Shown here in pieces: positions 12,736-22,220 of a stretch of 64,000 nt of DNA. The stretch is from Bradyrhizobium guangdongense (GTDB lineage Bacteria > Pseudomonadota > Alphaproteobacteria > Rhizobiales > Xanthobacteraceae), in assembly GCF_004114975.1 (NCBI RefSeq), contig NZ_CP030051.1, positions 6,847,501 to 6,911,500 of the forward strand. Direction: 5' to 3'. The position numbers and the translations under genes were made by a program. Position 1 is the stretch's first letter. Each line of letters starts with the position of its first letter. Under the pieces are notes generated by a model. That model was not told where the DNA came from and searched no databases. It was given only the letters and a program-made list of their open reading frames with translations.

Positions 12736-14354
12736 TCACTTCTTGTTCAGGATGATTCCCGACCCACTGAGCCTGGATTGGCGATCCTTGTAGTCATCGT
12801 AGCTCTCGATGGTCTCAAATCCGTTCGCCTTGGCAGTTGCGAGGCGATCAAGTCGGCCCGTATCGTAGAGGGCGTTAAGCGAACTGAGGGCTGCCTTTAG
12901 CGCGGCAAGATCTCCTTCGGTCTGAGCATTCCCGACGCCGCCGACGGCGGTCTTCAGGTCCTGCACCAGCGGCGCGTCGAAGCTGATGCCTTGCAGCTTC
13001 GCGTTCACGATCGCCACTTTCCGCCCTGCTATTTCGGAGACTCGGGTGAACTCGGCAGCTTCGTCGAAGATCGCCGAAGCTGCATCGCAGTCCGACATAA
13101 GGGTCTTCAGCGTGGCCGAATCCGCGCCGTTACTGACCGCAGCAAGGCGCGACGCGATCGCATCCAGCTTGGTCTTGAAGTTATCGTTCGGAAGATCGCC
13201 TCGATGATAGGAAACCCTGCTTAGAGTATCCTTGATCCGTTGCCGCGCGCGCTCATCGGGATTGATGCGGGTGACCGCCGGGGGCGGTGAAGCTGGCGGC
13301 GGAGGAGGCGCGGTCGAGACCGGCGGCGATGGTTGAGCGGCGGAGACCGGCGGGGGCGACGGCGAAGCAGGTTCCGACGCGGCTGAATCGGCAATCGAAG
13401 ACGTGCCGAGATTCGCCTGAACCTGCGGCTGGACCGGAGCGGGTCCTGCGAATGTGGACGCATCAACAGCAAAGAACCGCAGCGTGCCCCGCCCGCCTTG
13501 GTCCCAGTTGGCAGCCCAGACGAAACCCGGCCCACCGGCCAGGCGGTAGATGGGCAAGCCGAGCTGCGCGGATCGGCGGAAATTGCCGAGGAAGTCCACC
13601 ATGAAGCCGGCCCTGATGTCGCGGCCCTGCGCGAGCAGGGCCAAATTGTTCGCGTCGAGCGGCAGCAGCGTGACCGTGCCCCAGCTGGCCATGAGCCCTT
13701 GCACACCTTCAGCTTGCGGCATGGCCATCACGTTGGGCTGGCCGTACTTTCTCGCAAGTCGTCCGATGTCTTCATTCGCCTCGTTGCCGCTGAACCATGC
13801 CGGCTCCAGGTAGCGGTTGACGTAGGACACCGTGCCGTCGGGCGAATGCAGGATCGAGTAGGACGACACGAACGGTCCCCGTCTCGAGCTTTCCGCCACC
13901 TTGCGGGTGCACCAGCTGAAGCCGTCGAACTGTTCGCTGGGACTACACTGATATTGCCGATAGACCGAGCTTTCGAAGTTGACCTTCGCGCCGAGGTTAA
14001 GTCCGTCGACTGCATAGATCGAGATCACGCTCGGGCTCACGGCTATGCCCGATGGATTTTGCGCGAGGCCGCTTCGGCAGAAGCGGCGCACGTCCGCAAG
14101 CCGCCGTCGCCGGGGCTGATGCCTTGCTGAACCGCTTGCGCAATCGACAAGCCGCGCTGGCGCAGGTTCTCGTCGATGCAGGACATCTCGGCCGCCGGAA
14201 TCTTGCGCCACTCGGCCTGGGTCGCCTGAGTGATCGCGGTCTGAACCAGGCCACCAAAAATGTTAACGATGTCGCTTCCGCTCTGGGCGAGTACCGGTTC
14301 GTACGTCAAGCCCACACTGAACAGCACAGCGAGTGCCGGCAGCGCTCTACCCAT
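12736..14354 (-). pseudogene. Secreted protein of unknown function, interrupted by a frameshift
   Basis: The N-terminal part (ATG 14354) has a signal peptide ending EPVLAQS and a Cys-containing segment. Its frame closes at 14043. A second frame, open from well before that point down to 12736, continues in family-like sequence from LADVRRFCRSGLAQNPS. The natural join is GISPGDGGL to ADVRRFC near 14085-14100, which needs a one-base shift in a GGCGGC tract. The joined product would be about 535 residues: a Cys-rich N-terminal domain, a central domain, a Pro/Ala/Ser linker (near 13260-13400) and a helical C-terminus. It is coupled to the membrane-protein gene at 12730. It could be a true pseudogene or a sequencing error. 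Confidence 0.7.
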
Positions 14355-14505
14355 CGTCTCAGCCCTTCATTTCCCCAGCGGCATTATGGCTGAAGGAATC
14401 GAGGACATGCAACCTAGAGGCTCAACTTTGGTTAGCCGCAGGATTGGATACTTGGTCTAGTTCCCTGAGTCAGGTATCGCCGTCCGCCGCCGCAATGACG
14501 AAAAA

Positions 14506-15168
14506 CTACTTCCCACCGCCTCGGCTGAGCAGGAACACCCCCTGCTCGCCGAACAGATTCCACACCCACCAGGGCAACCGCAGGCGCAAGGGGCGGCCGT
14601 AGAGGTCGAGCGCTTCGGCACGCTCCATCTTGACATGGATTTCGTCGCAGAGCTCGACGAAATCCTTGATGGTGCAGAAATGGATGTTGGCGGTGTCGTA
14701 CCAGCTGGCCGGCAGGTTTTCCGTGCGCGGCATGTGGCCGCCGATCAGGAGCTGGAGGCGCATCCGCCAGAAGCCGAAATTCGGGAACGAGACGATGGCG
14801 CGGCGGCCAATGCGCAGGAGGTTTTCCAGCACGACCTTGGGCTGCCGCGTCGCTTGTAGCGTCTGCGACAGGATCACGTAGTCGAAGGCATCGTCCGGAT
14901 AATTCACGAGATCGGTGTCGGCATCGCCCTGCACCACCGCGAGGCCCTTTGCCACGCAGCGGTTGACGCCTTCACGAGATAGTTCGATGCCGCGGCCGTC
15001 GATCCCGCGGGTCTCCAGCAGTTGAAGCAGATCGCCCTCGCCGCAGCCGACGTCGAGCACCTTTGAGCCCGGCTTGACCATCTCGGCGACCAGCAGATGG
15101 TCGGCGCGATAGTTTCCCGATTGCGTGGTCACGATGCCGTTGAACGGCAGCACTTCTTGCGCGGACAT
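14506..15168 (-). CDS. metW: Methionine biosynthesis protein MetW
   Basis: 220 residues of the MetW family, a SAM-dependent methyltransferase fold with VLDVGCGEGDLLQLL (about 37-51) as the SAM-binding loop. In proteobacteria MetW partners MetX and is needed for efficient homoserine acetylation or succinylation. The start ATG 15168 lies one base after the metX stop (TGA-C-ATG), so the two are translationally coupled and share the riboswitch-controlled promoter. C-terminal motifs WWVWNLFGEQGVF are typical of the family. Confidence 0.93.
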   Translation of the reverse strand: MSAQEVLPFNGIVTTQSGNYRADHLLVAEMVKPGSKVLDVGCGEGDLLQLLETRGIDGRGIELSREGVNRCVAKGLAVVQGDADTDLVNYPDDAFDYVILSQTLQATRQPKVVLENLLRIGRRAIVSFPNFGFWRMRLQLLIGGHMPRTENLPASWYDTANIHFCTIKDFVELCDEIHVKMERAEALDLYGRPLRLRLPWWVWNLFGEQGVFLLSRGGGK

Positions 15169-15169
15169 G

Positions 15170-16375
15170 TCAGCCGTCCTTGTCGGTGAGCCCGCGCGCC
15201 TTGCCGGCCGATTGCAGGAAGGCGCGCGAGATGTCGAAGAATTCGGGCACGTCGAGCAGGAAGGCGTCGTGGCCGCGATCGGTCTCGATCTCGGCGAACG
15301 ACACCCGCGCGCTCGATGCGTTCAGCGCGTGCACCAGCGCGCGCGATTCGGATGTGGGAAACAGCCAGTCACTGGTGAAGGAGACCACGCAGAAGCGGGT
15401 CTGGATCCCCGCGAAGGCCTTCGCCAGCACGCCGCCATGGTCGGCGGCGATGTCGAAATAATCCATCGCGCGGGTCAGATAGAGATAGGAGTTGGCGTCG
15501 AAGCGCTCGACGAAGGACGAGCCCTGGTAGCGCAGATAGGACTCGACCTGGAAGTCGGCGTCGAACGAGAAGGTCGGCAGCTCGCGGTCCTGCATGCGCC
15601 GCCCGAACTTGCGATGCAGGGCGGCGTCCGAGAGATAGGTGATGTGCGCAGCCATCCGTGCGACCGCGAGGCCGCGATGCGGATGGATGCCGTGATCGGC
15701 ATAGCCGCCATTGTGCCAGTCCGGATCGGCCATCACGGCCTGGCGGCCGAGTTCGTGGAAGGCGATGTTCTGCGCCGAGTGCCGCGTCGCACAGGCAATC
15801 GCCAGCGCGGAGTAGACGCGTGCAGGGTACGCCGCCGTCCATTGCAGCACCTGCATCCCGCCCATCGAGCCGCCGACGACGGCAAACAACGTGTCGATGC
15901 CGAGCCGGTCGATCAGCATCGCCTGCGCGCGCACCATGTCGGGAATGGTGATGACGGGAAAATCCAGGCCCCACACCTTGCCGGTCGCGGGATTGATCGA
16001 GGCCGGGCCGGTCGAACCCATGCAGCCGCCGATCACATTGGAGCAGATGATGAAGTACCTCGCAGGATCGAGCGGCCGGCCGGGGCCGACCAGCGTCTCC
16101 CACCAGCCGGGCTTGCCGGTGACGGGATGCACATTGGCGACGTGCTGGTCTCCGGTCAGCGCATGGCAGATCAGCACCGCGTTGGAACGGTCGGCGTTGA
16201 GTTCGCCATAGGTCTGATAGGCGATCTGAAACGGCGAGAGATCGACGCCGCAATCGAGCCGCAGCGGCTGCTCAGTGCCGAACAGCGCAAGCTGCGAGCT
16301 CGGATGATCGACCTCATGCGAGCGATCGTCGGCACTGATCGCGGGACTGGGCACGGACTTGACGCCAACCATCAT
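15170..16375 (-). CDS. metX: Homoserine O-acyltransferase MetX
   Basis: Transfers an acetyl (or succinyl) group from acyl-CoA to homoserine, the first committed step of methionine synthesis. It has 401 residues of the alpha/beta-hydrolase MetX family: [14 protein letters not shown] and [12 protein letters not shown] motifs, nucleophile Ser170 in VVGGSMGG, later Asp in TSDWLFP and His in GHDAFLLD. Acetyl versus succinyl preference cannot be read safely. Two adjacent ATGs (16375 and 16372) are possible; GAGG spacing favours 16372. Expression should fall when SAM is high, through the SAM-II element and terminator in the leader. Confidence 0.95.
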   Translation of the reverse strand: MMVGVKSVPSPAISADDRSHEVDHPSSQLALFGTEQPLRLDCGVDLSPFQIAYQTYGELNADRSNAVLICHALTGDQHVANVHPVTGKPGWWETLVGPGRPLDPARYFIICSNVIGGCMGSTGPASINPATGKVWGLDFPVITIPDMVRAQAMLIDRLGIDTLFAVVGGSMGGMQVLQWTAAYPARVYSALAIACATRHSAQNIAFHELGRQAVMADPDWHNGGYADHGIHPHRGLAVARMAAHITYLSDAALHRKFGRRMQDRELPTFSFDADFQVESYLRYQGSSFVERFDANSYLYLTRAMDYFDIAADHGGVLAKAFAGIQTRFCVVSFTSDWLFPTSESRALVHALNASSARVSFAEIETDRGHDAFLLDVPEFFDISRAFLQSAGKARGLTDKDG

Positions 16376-16424
16376 CGACCTCGTTTGCGACGGCCACGAG
16401 AACCGCCGCTGACATCAGGCCATG

Positions 16425-16457
16425 AAAAACCCGGCCTGAATGATAGGTTCGGCCGGG
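16425..16457 (-). terminator. Riboswitch-controlled terminator in the metX leader
   Basis: On the minus strand CCCGGCC (plus 16451-16457) can pair with GGCCGGG (plus 16430-16436) over a 14-base loop, followed at once by TTTTT (16425-16429). The same CCCGGCC can pair instead with GGCCGGG at 16470-16476, which touches the aptamer. The two stems exclude each other, as in a transcriptional riboswitch. Confidence 0.75.
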
Positions 16458-16468
16458 ATCGGAAGCGT

Positions 16469-16530
16469 CCCCGGCCTGTTTAGCGAGTTTTTTAACGTGG
16501 CTGCAAGCCGGCCGGCTCAAATGACCACGG
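16469..16530 (-). promoter_or_regulatory. SAM-II riboswitch aptamer upstream of metX
   Basis: The minus strand shows stem P1 CGTGG (16529-16525) with CCACG (16500-16496). The loop holds TCATTTGA and CCGGCC (16515-16510), then TTGCAG. After P1 come the A-rich strand TTAAAAAACTC, the conserved GCTAAA (16484-16479) and GGCCGG (16476-16471), which can pair with the loop CCGGCC to close the pseudoknot. Order and conserved bases match the SAM-II (metA) class of alphaproteobacteria. Confidence 0.85.
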
Positions 16531-16540
16531 AACGGGCAAA

Positions 16541-16569
16541 AACCTACCGGCTCAGGCTGATTTCGTCAA
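16541..16569 (-). promoter_or_regulatory. Putative metXW promoter
   Basis: TTGACG (plus 16564-16569), 17-base spacer, TAGGTT (plus 16541-16546) on the minus strand. The implied start near 16534 falls only a few bases before the first stem of the SAM-II aptamer, which supports both calls. The -10 match is weak. Confidence 0.5.
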
Positions 16570-16710
16570 GTCACGGTCCGGATTGAGCAAAATCGGCTCT
16601 CGCCGCGCGGACCGGCAGGTCTCGCGTCCTCTTGCATTTCTCTTTGCTTTCGCCGCCCCGACTGCCTAATCAGAACCTCGACCGCTCCCTCACAACACAG
16701 CCTGTCAGAT

Positions 16711-17559
16711 ATGTCCCAACGTCCGCCGGCGCCACCATCGCTCCAGGAATTGCGCAAGGAGATCGACGCGATCGACGAGGCCATGCATCGCCTCCTGATG
16801 CAGCGTGGCGACATCATCGATCGCCTGATCCAGGTCAAGCAGACCCAGGAGGTCGGCTCGGCGTTCCGCCCGGCGCGCGAGGCCTCGATGATGCGTGAGA
16901 TCGTGCAGCGCCATCGCGGCATTCTGCCGCTCGACACGGTCGAGAGCATCTGGCGCGTCATCATCTCCACCTTCACCTATGTCCAGGCGCCGTTCTCCGT
17001 GCACGCCGACATCTCGGTGAGCGAGCCTGCCATGCGCGATTCCGTGCGCTTCCATTTCGGCTTCACGGTGCCTTACGTCGCCCATTTCAGCGCGCAGGCC
17101 GCGGTCGAGGCGGTGGCGAAATCCAAGGGCGATCTTGCGCTGGTCTCGGCGACCTCGAGCCGCACGCCGTGGTGGCTGGAGCTGGAGGCCGACGGCGCGC
17201 CGAAGATCATCGCGCGCATGCCCTTCGTCGAACGCGCCGACCATCCGGCGGCGCTGCCCGTGTTCGCGATCTCGCGCGTCGCCGACAGCGCGCTGGTCAC
17301 GGAAGTGGAGACCTTCAGCGTGCGCGTCTCCGGCTGGAACGCCGAGGTGGCGCGCGCGCTGTCGCCGCTGGCCGAGATCGTGGCGGTGCCCGATACCGCC
17401 TTCGACGGCGCAGCGCTGCTGGTGTCGGTGACATCAGCCACCGGCATCGACAAAATCAGGGCTGCCCTGATCGAGGCGGGGGCCTCGGTGCGCTCCACGG
17501 CCCTCGTCGGCAGCCACGCAACGCGCTATACGGTGCCCCCGACCGGGGCGAAATCGTAA
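16711..17559 (+). CDS. Chorismate mutase with C-terminal accessory domain
   Basis: 282 residues. Residues about 8-95 form an AroQ-type helical chorismate mutase (LRKEIDAIDEAMHRLLMQRG, RDIIDRLIQVKQ-like helices and AFRPAREASMMREI), which converts chorismate to prephenate. The following ~185 residues resemble a degenerate prephenate dehydratase-like alpha/beta domain (DLALVSATSS, GSHATRYTV). No complete dehydratase site is visible. The gene heads an operon with hisC (30 bases later) and tyrC, so the product feeds tyrosine and phenylalanine synthesis. It is divergent from metX. The function of the C-terminal domain, perhaps regulatory, is inference. Confidence 0.88.
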   Translation: MSQRPPAPPSLQELRKEIDAIDEAMHRLLMQRGDIIDRLIQVKQTQEVGSAFRPAREASMMREIVQRHRGILPLDTVESIWRVIISTFTYVQAPFSVHADISVSEPAMRDSVRFHFGFTVPYVAHFSAQAAVEAVAKSKGDLALVSATSSRTPWWLELEADGAPKIIARMPFVERADHPAALPVFAISRVADSALVTEVETFSVRVSGWNAEVARALSPLAEIVAVPDTAFDGAALLVSVTSATGIDKIRAALIEAGASVRSTALVGSHATRYTVPPTGAKS

Positions 17560-17589
17560 GTTCGCGCCCAGCCAATCTCGGAGTTGAAG

Positions 17590-18687
17590 ATGTCCCGCCC
17601 CGTGCCGAATCCCGGCATTCTCGATATTGCGCCCTACACGCCCGGCAAGAGCCCGGTGGCGGAGCCGGGCCGCAAGGTGTTCAAGCTCTCGGCCAACGAG
17701 ACGCCCTTCGGACCCTCGCCCAAGGCGATCGAGGCCTTCAAGCACGTCGCGGATCATCTGGAAGACTATCCGGAGGGAACCTCACGCGTGCTGCGCGAGG
17801 CGATCGGCCGCTCCTTCGGCCTCGACCCCAATCGCATCATCTGCGGCGCCGGATCGGACGAGATCCTCAATCTGCTCGCCCACACCTATCTCAGCCATGG
17901 CGACGAGGCGATCTCGACCACGCACGGCTTCCTGGTCTACCCGATCGCGACCATGGCGGTCGGGGCCAAGAACGTGATTGCGGCCGAGAAGAACCTCACC
18001 TGCGACGTCGACGCCATCCTGAAAGCCGTGACGCCGAAGACGAAGCTGGTCTGGCTCGCCAACCCCAACAACCCGACCGGCACGTACATCCCGTTCGACG
18101 AGGTCAAGCGCCTGCGCGCCGGCCTGCCGTCGCATGTGCTGCTGGTGCTCGATGCCGCCTATTCCGACTACGTCTCGCGCAACGATTACGAGATGGGGAT
18201 CGAGCTGGTCGCGACCACCGAGAACACCGTGGTGACGCACACCTTCTCCAAGATCCACGGCCTTGCGGCGCTGCGCGTCGGCTGGATGTTCGGCCCCGAG
18301 CACATCATCGATGCGGTCAACCGCATCCGCGGCCCGTTCAACGTGTCGACGCCGGCGATGTATGCCGCTGTCGCCGCCATCGAGGACACCGCGCACCAGG
18401 CGATGTCGAAGCAGTTCACCGAGACCTGGCGCAACTGGCTCACCGAGGAGATCGGCAAGCTCGGGCTGAAGGTGACGCCGAGCGTCGCCAATTTCGTGCT
18501 GATCCACTTCCCGACCGAGAAGGGCAAGACGGCCGACGACGCCGACGCCTTCCTCACCAGGCGCGGTCTCGTGCTGCGCGCGCTGAAGAATTACGGCCTG
18601 CCGCATTGCTTGCGCATGACCATCGGCACCGAGGAGGCCAACCGCCTCGTCGCCGAGGCCTTGCGCGACTTCATGGCCGGCAAATGA
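17590..18687 (+). CDS. hisC: Histidinol-phosphate / aromatic aminotransferase
   Basis: 365 residues, PLP-dependent aminotransferase of fold type I. The Schiff-base lysine is Lys221 in [16 protein letters not shown]; other family motifs are [22 protein letters not shown] and the C-terminal LRMTIGT. HisC enzymes use histidinol-phosphate and often aromatic keto acids. Its place between chorismate mutase and tyrC suggests that phenylpyruvate or prephenate-derived acids are main substrates here. ATG 17590 follows GGAG at good spacing; TTG 17584 is less likely. Its TGA overlaps the tyrC ATG (ATGA). Confidence 0.93.
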   Translation: MSRPVPNPGILDIAPYTPGKSPVAEPGRKVFKLSANETPFGPSPKAIEAFKHVADHLEDYPEGTSRVLREAIGRSFGLDPNRIICGAGSDEILNLLAHTYLSHGDEAISTTHGFLVYPIATMAVGAKNVIAAEKNLTCDVDAILKAVTPKTKLVWLANPNNPTGTYIPFDEVKRLRAGLPSHVLLVLDAAYSDYVSRNDYEMGIELVATTENTVVTHTFSKIHGLAALRVGWMFGPEHIIDAVNRIRGPFNVSTPAMYAAVAAIEDTAHQAMSKQFTETWRNWLTEEIGKLGLKVTPSVANFVLIHFPTEKGKTADDADAFLTRRGLVLRALKNYGLPHCLRMTIGTEEANRLVAEALRDFMAGK

Positions 18688-19625
18688 GCGAGCAGGCACA
18701 CTTCCGGCGCGTCGCGCTGATCGGCTTCGGCCTGATCGGCGGCTCGATCGCGCGCGCTGCGAAACTTCAGGGCCTGGCGGGCGAGATCGTCACCACCGCG
18801 CGCTCGGAAAAGACCCGCGCGCGGGTGATGGAGCTCGGCATCGTCGACCAGGTCGTGGCGACCAATGCGGAGGCGGTAAAGGATGCCGATCTCGTCATCC
18901 TCTGCATTCCCGTCGGCGCCTGCGGCGAGGTGGCGCAGGAGATCGCCGCACATCTGAAGCCCGGCGCAATCATTTCCGACGTCGGCTCGGTCAAGGGCGC
19001 GGTGGTCAAGGACATGGCGCCGCATCTGCCGAAGAGCGTTCATTTCGTGCCGGCCCATCCCGTCGCGGGCACCGAGCATTCGGGGCCGGATTCCGGCTTC
19101 GCCGAGCTCTTCATCAACCGCTGGTGCATCTTGACGCCGCCGGAAGGCGTCGATGCCGGGGCCACCGCGCATTTGCGCGCATTCTGGGCGGCGATGGGCG
19201 CCAAGGTCGAGGTGATGACGCCGGATCATCATGATCTCGTGCTCGCGATCACCAGCCATCTGCCGCATCTGATCGCCTACACCATCGTCGGTACCGCCGA
19301 CGAGCTGGCACAGGTGACGGAGTCGGAGGTCATCAAGTTCTCCGCCGGCGGCTTCCGCGACTTCACCCGCATCGCGGCCTCCGACCCGACGATGTGGCGC
19401 GACGTCTTCCTCGCCAACAAGGACGCCGTGCTGGAGATGCTCGGCACCTTCACCGAGGATCTCGCCAAGCTCACGCGCGCGATCCGCCGTGGCGACGGCG
19501 AGGCGCTGTTCGACCATTTCACCCGCACCCGCGCCATCCGCCGCGGCATCGTCGAGATCGGTCAGGATTCGGCGGCCGCGGATTTCGGCCGCCAGCACGG
19601 ACAGCTCGACAAGAAGCCCGGCTAA
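18684..19625 (+). CDS. tyrC: Prephenate/arogenate dehydrogenase family protein
   Basis: 313 residues. Oxidatively decarboxylates prephenate or arogenate with NAD(P) in tyrosine synthesis. The N-terminal Rossmann motif is [16 protein letters not shown] (about 9-24). The catalytic-type histidine lies in [16 protein letters not shown]. The helical dimerisation domain follows, with [20 protein letters not shown] 18684 overlaps the hisC stop by four bases. The 3' end overlaps a convergent membrane-protein gene by four bases. Confidence 0.93.
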   Translation: MSEQAHFRRVALIGFGLIGGSIARAAKLQGLAGEIVTTARSEKTRARVMELGIVDQVVATNAEAVKDADLVILCIPVGACGEVAQEIAAHLKPGAIISDVGSVKGAVVKDMAPHLPKSVHFVPAHPVAGTEHSGPDSGFAELFINRWCILTPPEGVDAGATAHLRAFWAAMGAKVEVMTPDHHDLVLAITSHLPHLIAYTIVGTADELAQVTESEVIKFSAGGFRDFTRIAASDPTMWRDVFLANKDAVLEMLGTFTEDLAKLTRAIRRGDGEALFDHFTRTRAIRRGIVEIGQDSAAADFGRQHGQLDKKPG

Positions 19626-20083
19626 TTGCGACCCTTGACCTGCGTAATGCGGCGGCGGCCGGCGAGACCGGCGCCGATCTGCATGCACACCCCCAGCATC
19701 CAGGTGGCGCCGAACAAGAGGTTGCTGGCGGGAGCAGACGTTTCGTCGATCACGAAAGCATAGAGTGCGAGTAGGCCGGCTCCAGCCGCGAGGAAGGTGC
19801 CGGTCGCGCTGGCAAGACCGATCGCGGGCGATCGATGCGCCGGGCCGGCCTGGAGCTGCGGCCAGCGCGGGATGTCGATCCCGAGATAGGCGCCGGTCAT
19901 TCCGAGCACGATTAGCAGAACAGTGAATTCGACGGTGTCGAACCAGGGCAGATCGGCCCGCATCAGCAATGCGGCGACGAAGGTGGCGCCGACCGCGCCC
20001 GTCATTGCCAGGCCAAGCCGGGCGACGACGTGCGCGAGCCGAAGGATCAGTAGACCGTCGGACAATTGCCACCCACAGAACAT
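19622..20083 (-). CDS. Small integral membrane protein of unknown function
   Basis: 153 residues with about four membrane helices (for example VGATFVAALLM, FTVLLIVLGMTGAYLGI and AAGAGLLALYAF). No family was recognised. The start ATG at 20083 overlaps the stop of the upstream porin-like gene as TGATG, so translation is coupled. Its 3' end overlaps tyrC by four bases. Coupling to an outer-membrane protein suggests an envelope role, but nothing more can be said. Confidence 0.7.
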   Translation of the reverse strand: MFCGWQLSDGLLILRLAHVVARLGLAMTGAVGATFVAALLMRADLPWFDTVEFTVLLIVLGMTGAYLGIDIPRWPQLQAGPAHRSPAIGLASATGTFLAAGAGLLALYAFVIDETSAPASNLLFGATWMLGVCMQIGAGLAGRRRITQVKGRN

Positions 20084-21654
20084 CAGAACGGATAGTACCT
20101 GACCTGCGTCATGACGATGTTGTCGTCGGTCTTGGGTGCGCCGCCGACGCCGGCGAAGGCGAAGCGCTGCGTGTAGGAGTACTGTACGCCGGCTTTGACC
20201 GTGCCGTAATTGCCCTGGTAGACGGTGTCGTAGATGCCGGCGGTGACCTGCCGGACTTCCCTGGTATTGCCGTTACAGCTCGCTGCCGGCGTGTTCTCGG
20301 TGAAGCAGCCGGTGTTGTTGTAGAGCGGATTGCCGTAGCCGAACGGCACCGTTCCCACATTGGCGAAATTCGCCTTGGTCTTCTCCAGTCCCGCGTAGCT
20401 GTAGACATCGAGGCTCGGCGTCGCGTGCCAGATCAGGCCGGCCGCGGCCGCCGTGATCGTCAGCGGCAGCACCGTGCCGTCCTGCGCCACCGCCGCATCG
20501 GGGAACGGCGTCGCCGTGAAGCGGCCGAGCACGCCATGTGCGCCGTAGACCTGCAGGTCGAGGGTCTTCGGGATCAGCTCGGCGAAGACGTGGCCACCGA
20601 AGCTGCCGGTGTCGTAGGTGTGATTGGCGCCGTCGAAGCGATCGAACAGCTGGCGATAGAGCGCCCACGCCTCGACGTGCAGCTTGTAGGGACCGAGCCG
20701 TGGATCCCATGCCGCCTTGACGGTGACGTCAGGCACCTGGTTCAAGCTGACATTGTTGAGGTTGTTGAAGAAGCTGCCGCCCGGCCCGGTCAGATTGACC
20801 TGCAGGTTCGGGTTGAGCACGCCCTGCGGGCCGACCGCCGGCGTGCCGACTGCCGGGGTGTTGCCGCCGAAAAACGCGGTCTGCGGATTTTCAACCGACG
20901 CGGCGAGCTTGAATTCGGGCCCGATATCTTTCCAGACGCGCAGTCCTGGCTGGCGTGCCGCCAAAAATCCCGGAACGGATTCGAAGTCGATCACGCCGGG
21001 CGCATCGACGCCGCGGGGATCGATGCCCGACTTGGTCGGCGCGTTCAGCGACCAGGATTGTCCCGCGAGGAAATGCAGACCGAGATCGGTTCGATCGACC
21101 TCGAGGCTGAGCTGCCGCATGCGCGGATTGAAGGAGTTGGTGGCCACCGAGCTCGCCGTCTGCGCCGCCCCCTCGAAGTCGATTTCGCCGTAACCGGCGA
21201 GATGCGTATCGGCATCGGCGTTGCCTTCGGCCAGCACCGAGAACCTGCTCTGGCGCGCGGAGAATCGCGTCTCCGGGAGGTAGAAATTGTGGGCCTGCGG
21301 ATAAGGGATGAAATTGTAGACCGAGCCGGTGTCGGAGGCGATGTTGCGCGTGCGGTAGATCCCGGTGAGATCGACCCAGCCGCCGAATGTCAGCGTGATG
21401 CCTTTGTAGCAGACCCTGTCGCCCGCGCATGCCTCGACAGGCAGCGCCTTGTAGGTCCCCGGCATCGGCATGACTTTGGCCTGCACGGCTTCGACCTGGC
21501 GCGTCTTGCGCGCCTCCGAATCCACTCTCTGCTGCAGCTCCTTCAATTTGGCCTTCAGTGCCTGAATTTCCGACGCGACATTGTCGTCGGCACGCGCCTG
21601 CCCCGAACAGGCAGCGAGCAGTCCCAGCATGAGTCCGCGAGTGATGATGCGCAC
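20083..21654 (-). CDS. Porin-like outer-membrane beta-barrel protein
   Basis: 523 residues. A signal sequence (MRIITRGLMLGLLAAC...) is followed by a short coiled coil (EIQALKAKLKELQQRVDSEA) and a long region of alternating beta strands ending in the aromatic terminus VRYYPF, typical of barrels inserted by BamA. The sequence LLAACSG also fits a lipobox, so lipid attachment is possible. GTG 21654 was chosen because GGAGGGAGG lies 5-6 bases before it. Upstream in-frame codons to 21747 look non-coding. Coupled to a small membrane protein downstream. The transported substrate is unknown. Confidence 0.8.
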   Translation of the reverse strand: MRIITRGLMLGLLAACSGQARADDNVASEIQALKAKLKELQQRVDSEARKTRQVEAVQAKVMPMPGTYKALPVEACAGDRVCYKGITLTFGGWVDLTGIYRTRNIASDTGSVYNFIPYPQAHNFYLPETRFSARQSRFSVLAEGNADADTHLAGYGEIDFEGAAQTASSVATNSFNPRMRQLSLEVDRTDLGLHFLAGQSWSLNAPTKSGIDPRGVDAPGVIDFESVPGFLAARQPGLRVWKDIGPEFKLAASVENPQTAFFGGNTPAVGTPAVGPQGVLNPNLQVNLTGPGGSFFNNLNNVSLNQVPDVTVKAAWDPRLGPYKLHVEAWALYRQLFDRFDGANHTYDTGSFGGHVFAELIPKTLDLQVYGAHGVLGRFTATPFPDAAVAQDGTVLPLTITAAAAGLIWHATPSLDVYSYAGLEKTKANFANVGTVPFGYGNPLYNNTGCFTENTPAASCNGNTREVRQVTAGIYDTVYQGNYGTVKAGVQYSYTQRFAFAGVGGAPKTDDNIVMTQVRYYPF

Positions 21655-21867
21655 GTAAACCTCCCTCCACTTGGGAAGCAGGTCCTGATGGTTGCGCCCC
21701 CGGCGCGTGCTTGCTTCCCTGGTGTGGAGTGATTTGAATGCGGCCACGCTTATTCGCCGGCTCGCGCATCTTCTGCATCACGTTTTCCTGACGATCATGT
21801 TCGGAATATTTGCATCGCTCGACCGATCCGCACGCGCGCGATGACCCGCGCAGGCGAGCAGCGTGCA

Positions 21868-21898
21868 TTGGGCCCGGCCGGGACATGGCCGGGCCCAA
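21868..21898 (-). terminator. Strong hairpin after small secreted protein gene
   Basis: TTGGGCCCGGCC (21868-21879) pairs perfectly with 21887-21898 over 12 bp around a 7-base loop, 35 bases past the stop of the 73-residue gene. The U-tract is weak, so termination efficiency is uncertain. Confidence 0.5.
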
Positions 21899-21933
21899 CT
21901 CCGCGACGCGCTAGGTCTCAAGGGGGATGGCGG

Positions 21934-22155
21934 CTATTTGCCCTTGGTCGCGCGGATCACCGTGGGGCGCGGTGATTTCGCAGACGGCACGTACGCCACG
22001 CTCGCGCGCGTTGCCGGGCTCGACAGATTGCGGTCGCCGTTCGGGTACTGGGCCTCGTACGCAGCCGGCTCCTGCGACTGCCACTGCGCGAACGCAGGCG
22101 TCGCAAAGGCGGCCGTGAGGGCGATGGCGGCGACGAACAGCTTGGAAGTTGTCAT
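21934..22155 (-). CDS. Small secreted protein of unknown function
   Basis: 73 residues. An N-terminal signal peptide (LFVAAIALTAAFATPAFAQ) leaves a mature peptide of about 52 residues with no cysteine. ATG 22155 follows AGGAGAG at ideal spacing, which fixes the start; in-frame codons upstream to 22221 are not needed. The mature part has Gln, Asn, Pro and Arg but no recognised domain. It is flanked by hairpins at 21868-21898 and 22221-22247, so it is probably its own transcription unit. Confidence 0.7.
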   Translation of the reverse strand: MTTSKLFVAAIALTAAFATPAFAQWQSQEPAAYEAQYPNGDRNLSSPATRASVAYVPSAKSPRPTVIRATKGK

Positions 22156-22220
22156 GATATCTCTCCTGCCTGGGCGGCTCGCTTCATCGTGCGGCCGACA
22201 TGGAGAGAGAGCGGAGATCA

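Noticed and set aside
14085..14100. Programmed ribosomal frameshift
   Set aside because: No slippery heptamer with a clear downstream stimulator, and the family is not known for frameshifting.
14043..14354. Stand-alone 103-residue secreted protein
   Set aside because: Its C-terminal third is out of frame with the natural continuation found in the next frame, so it is better explained as the first part of a frameshifted gene.
17169..18683. Long in-frame extension upstream of tyrC
   Set aside because: It runs through chorismate mutase and hisC in another frame; the true start is ATG 18684 overlapping the hisC stop.
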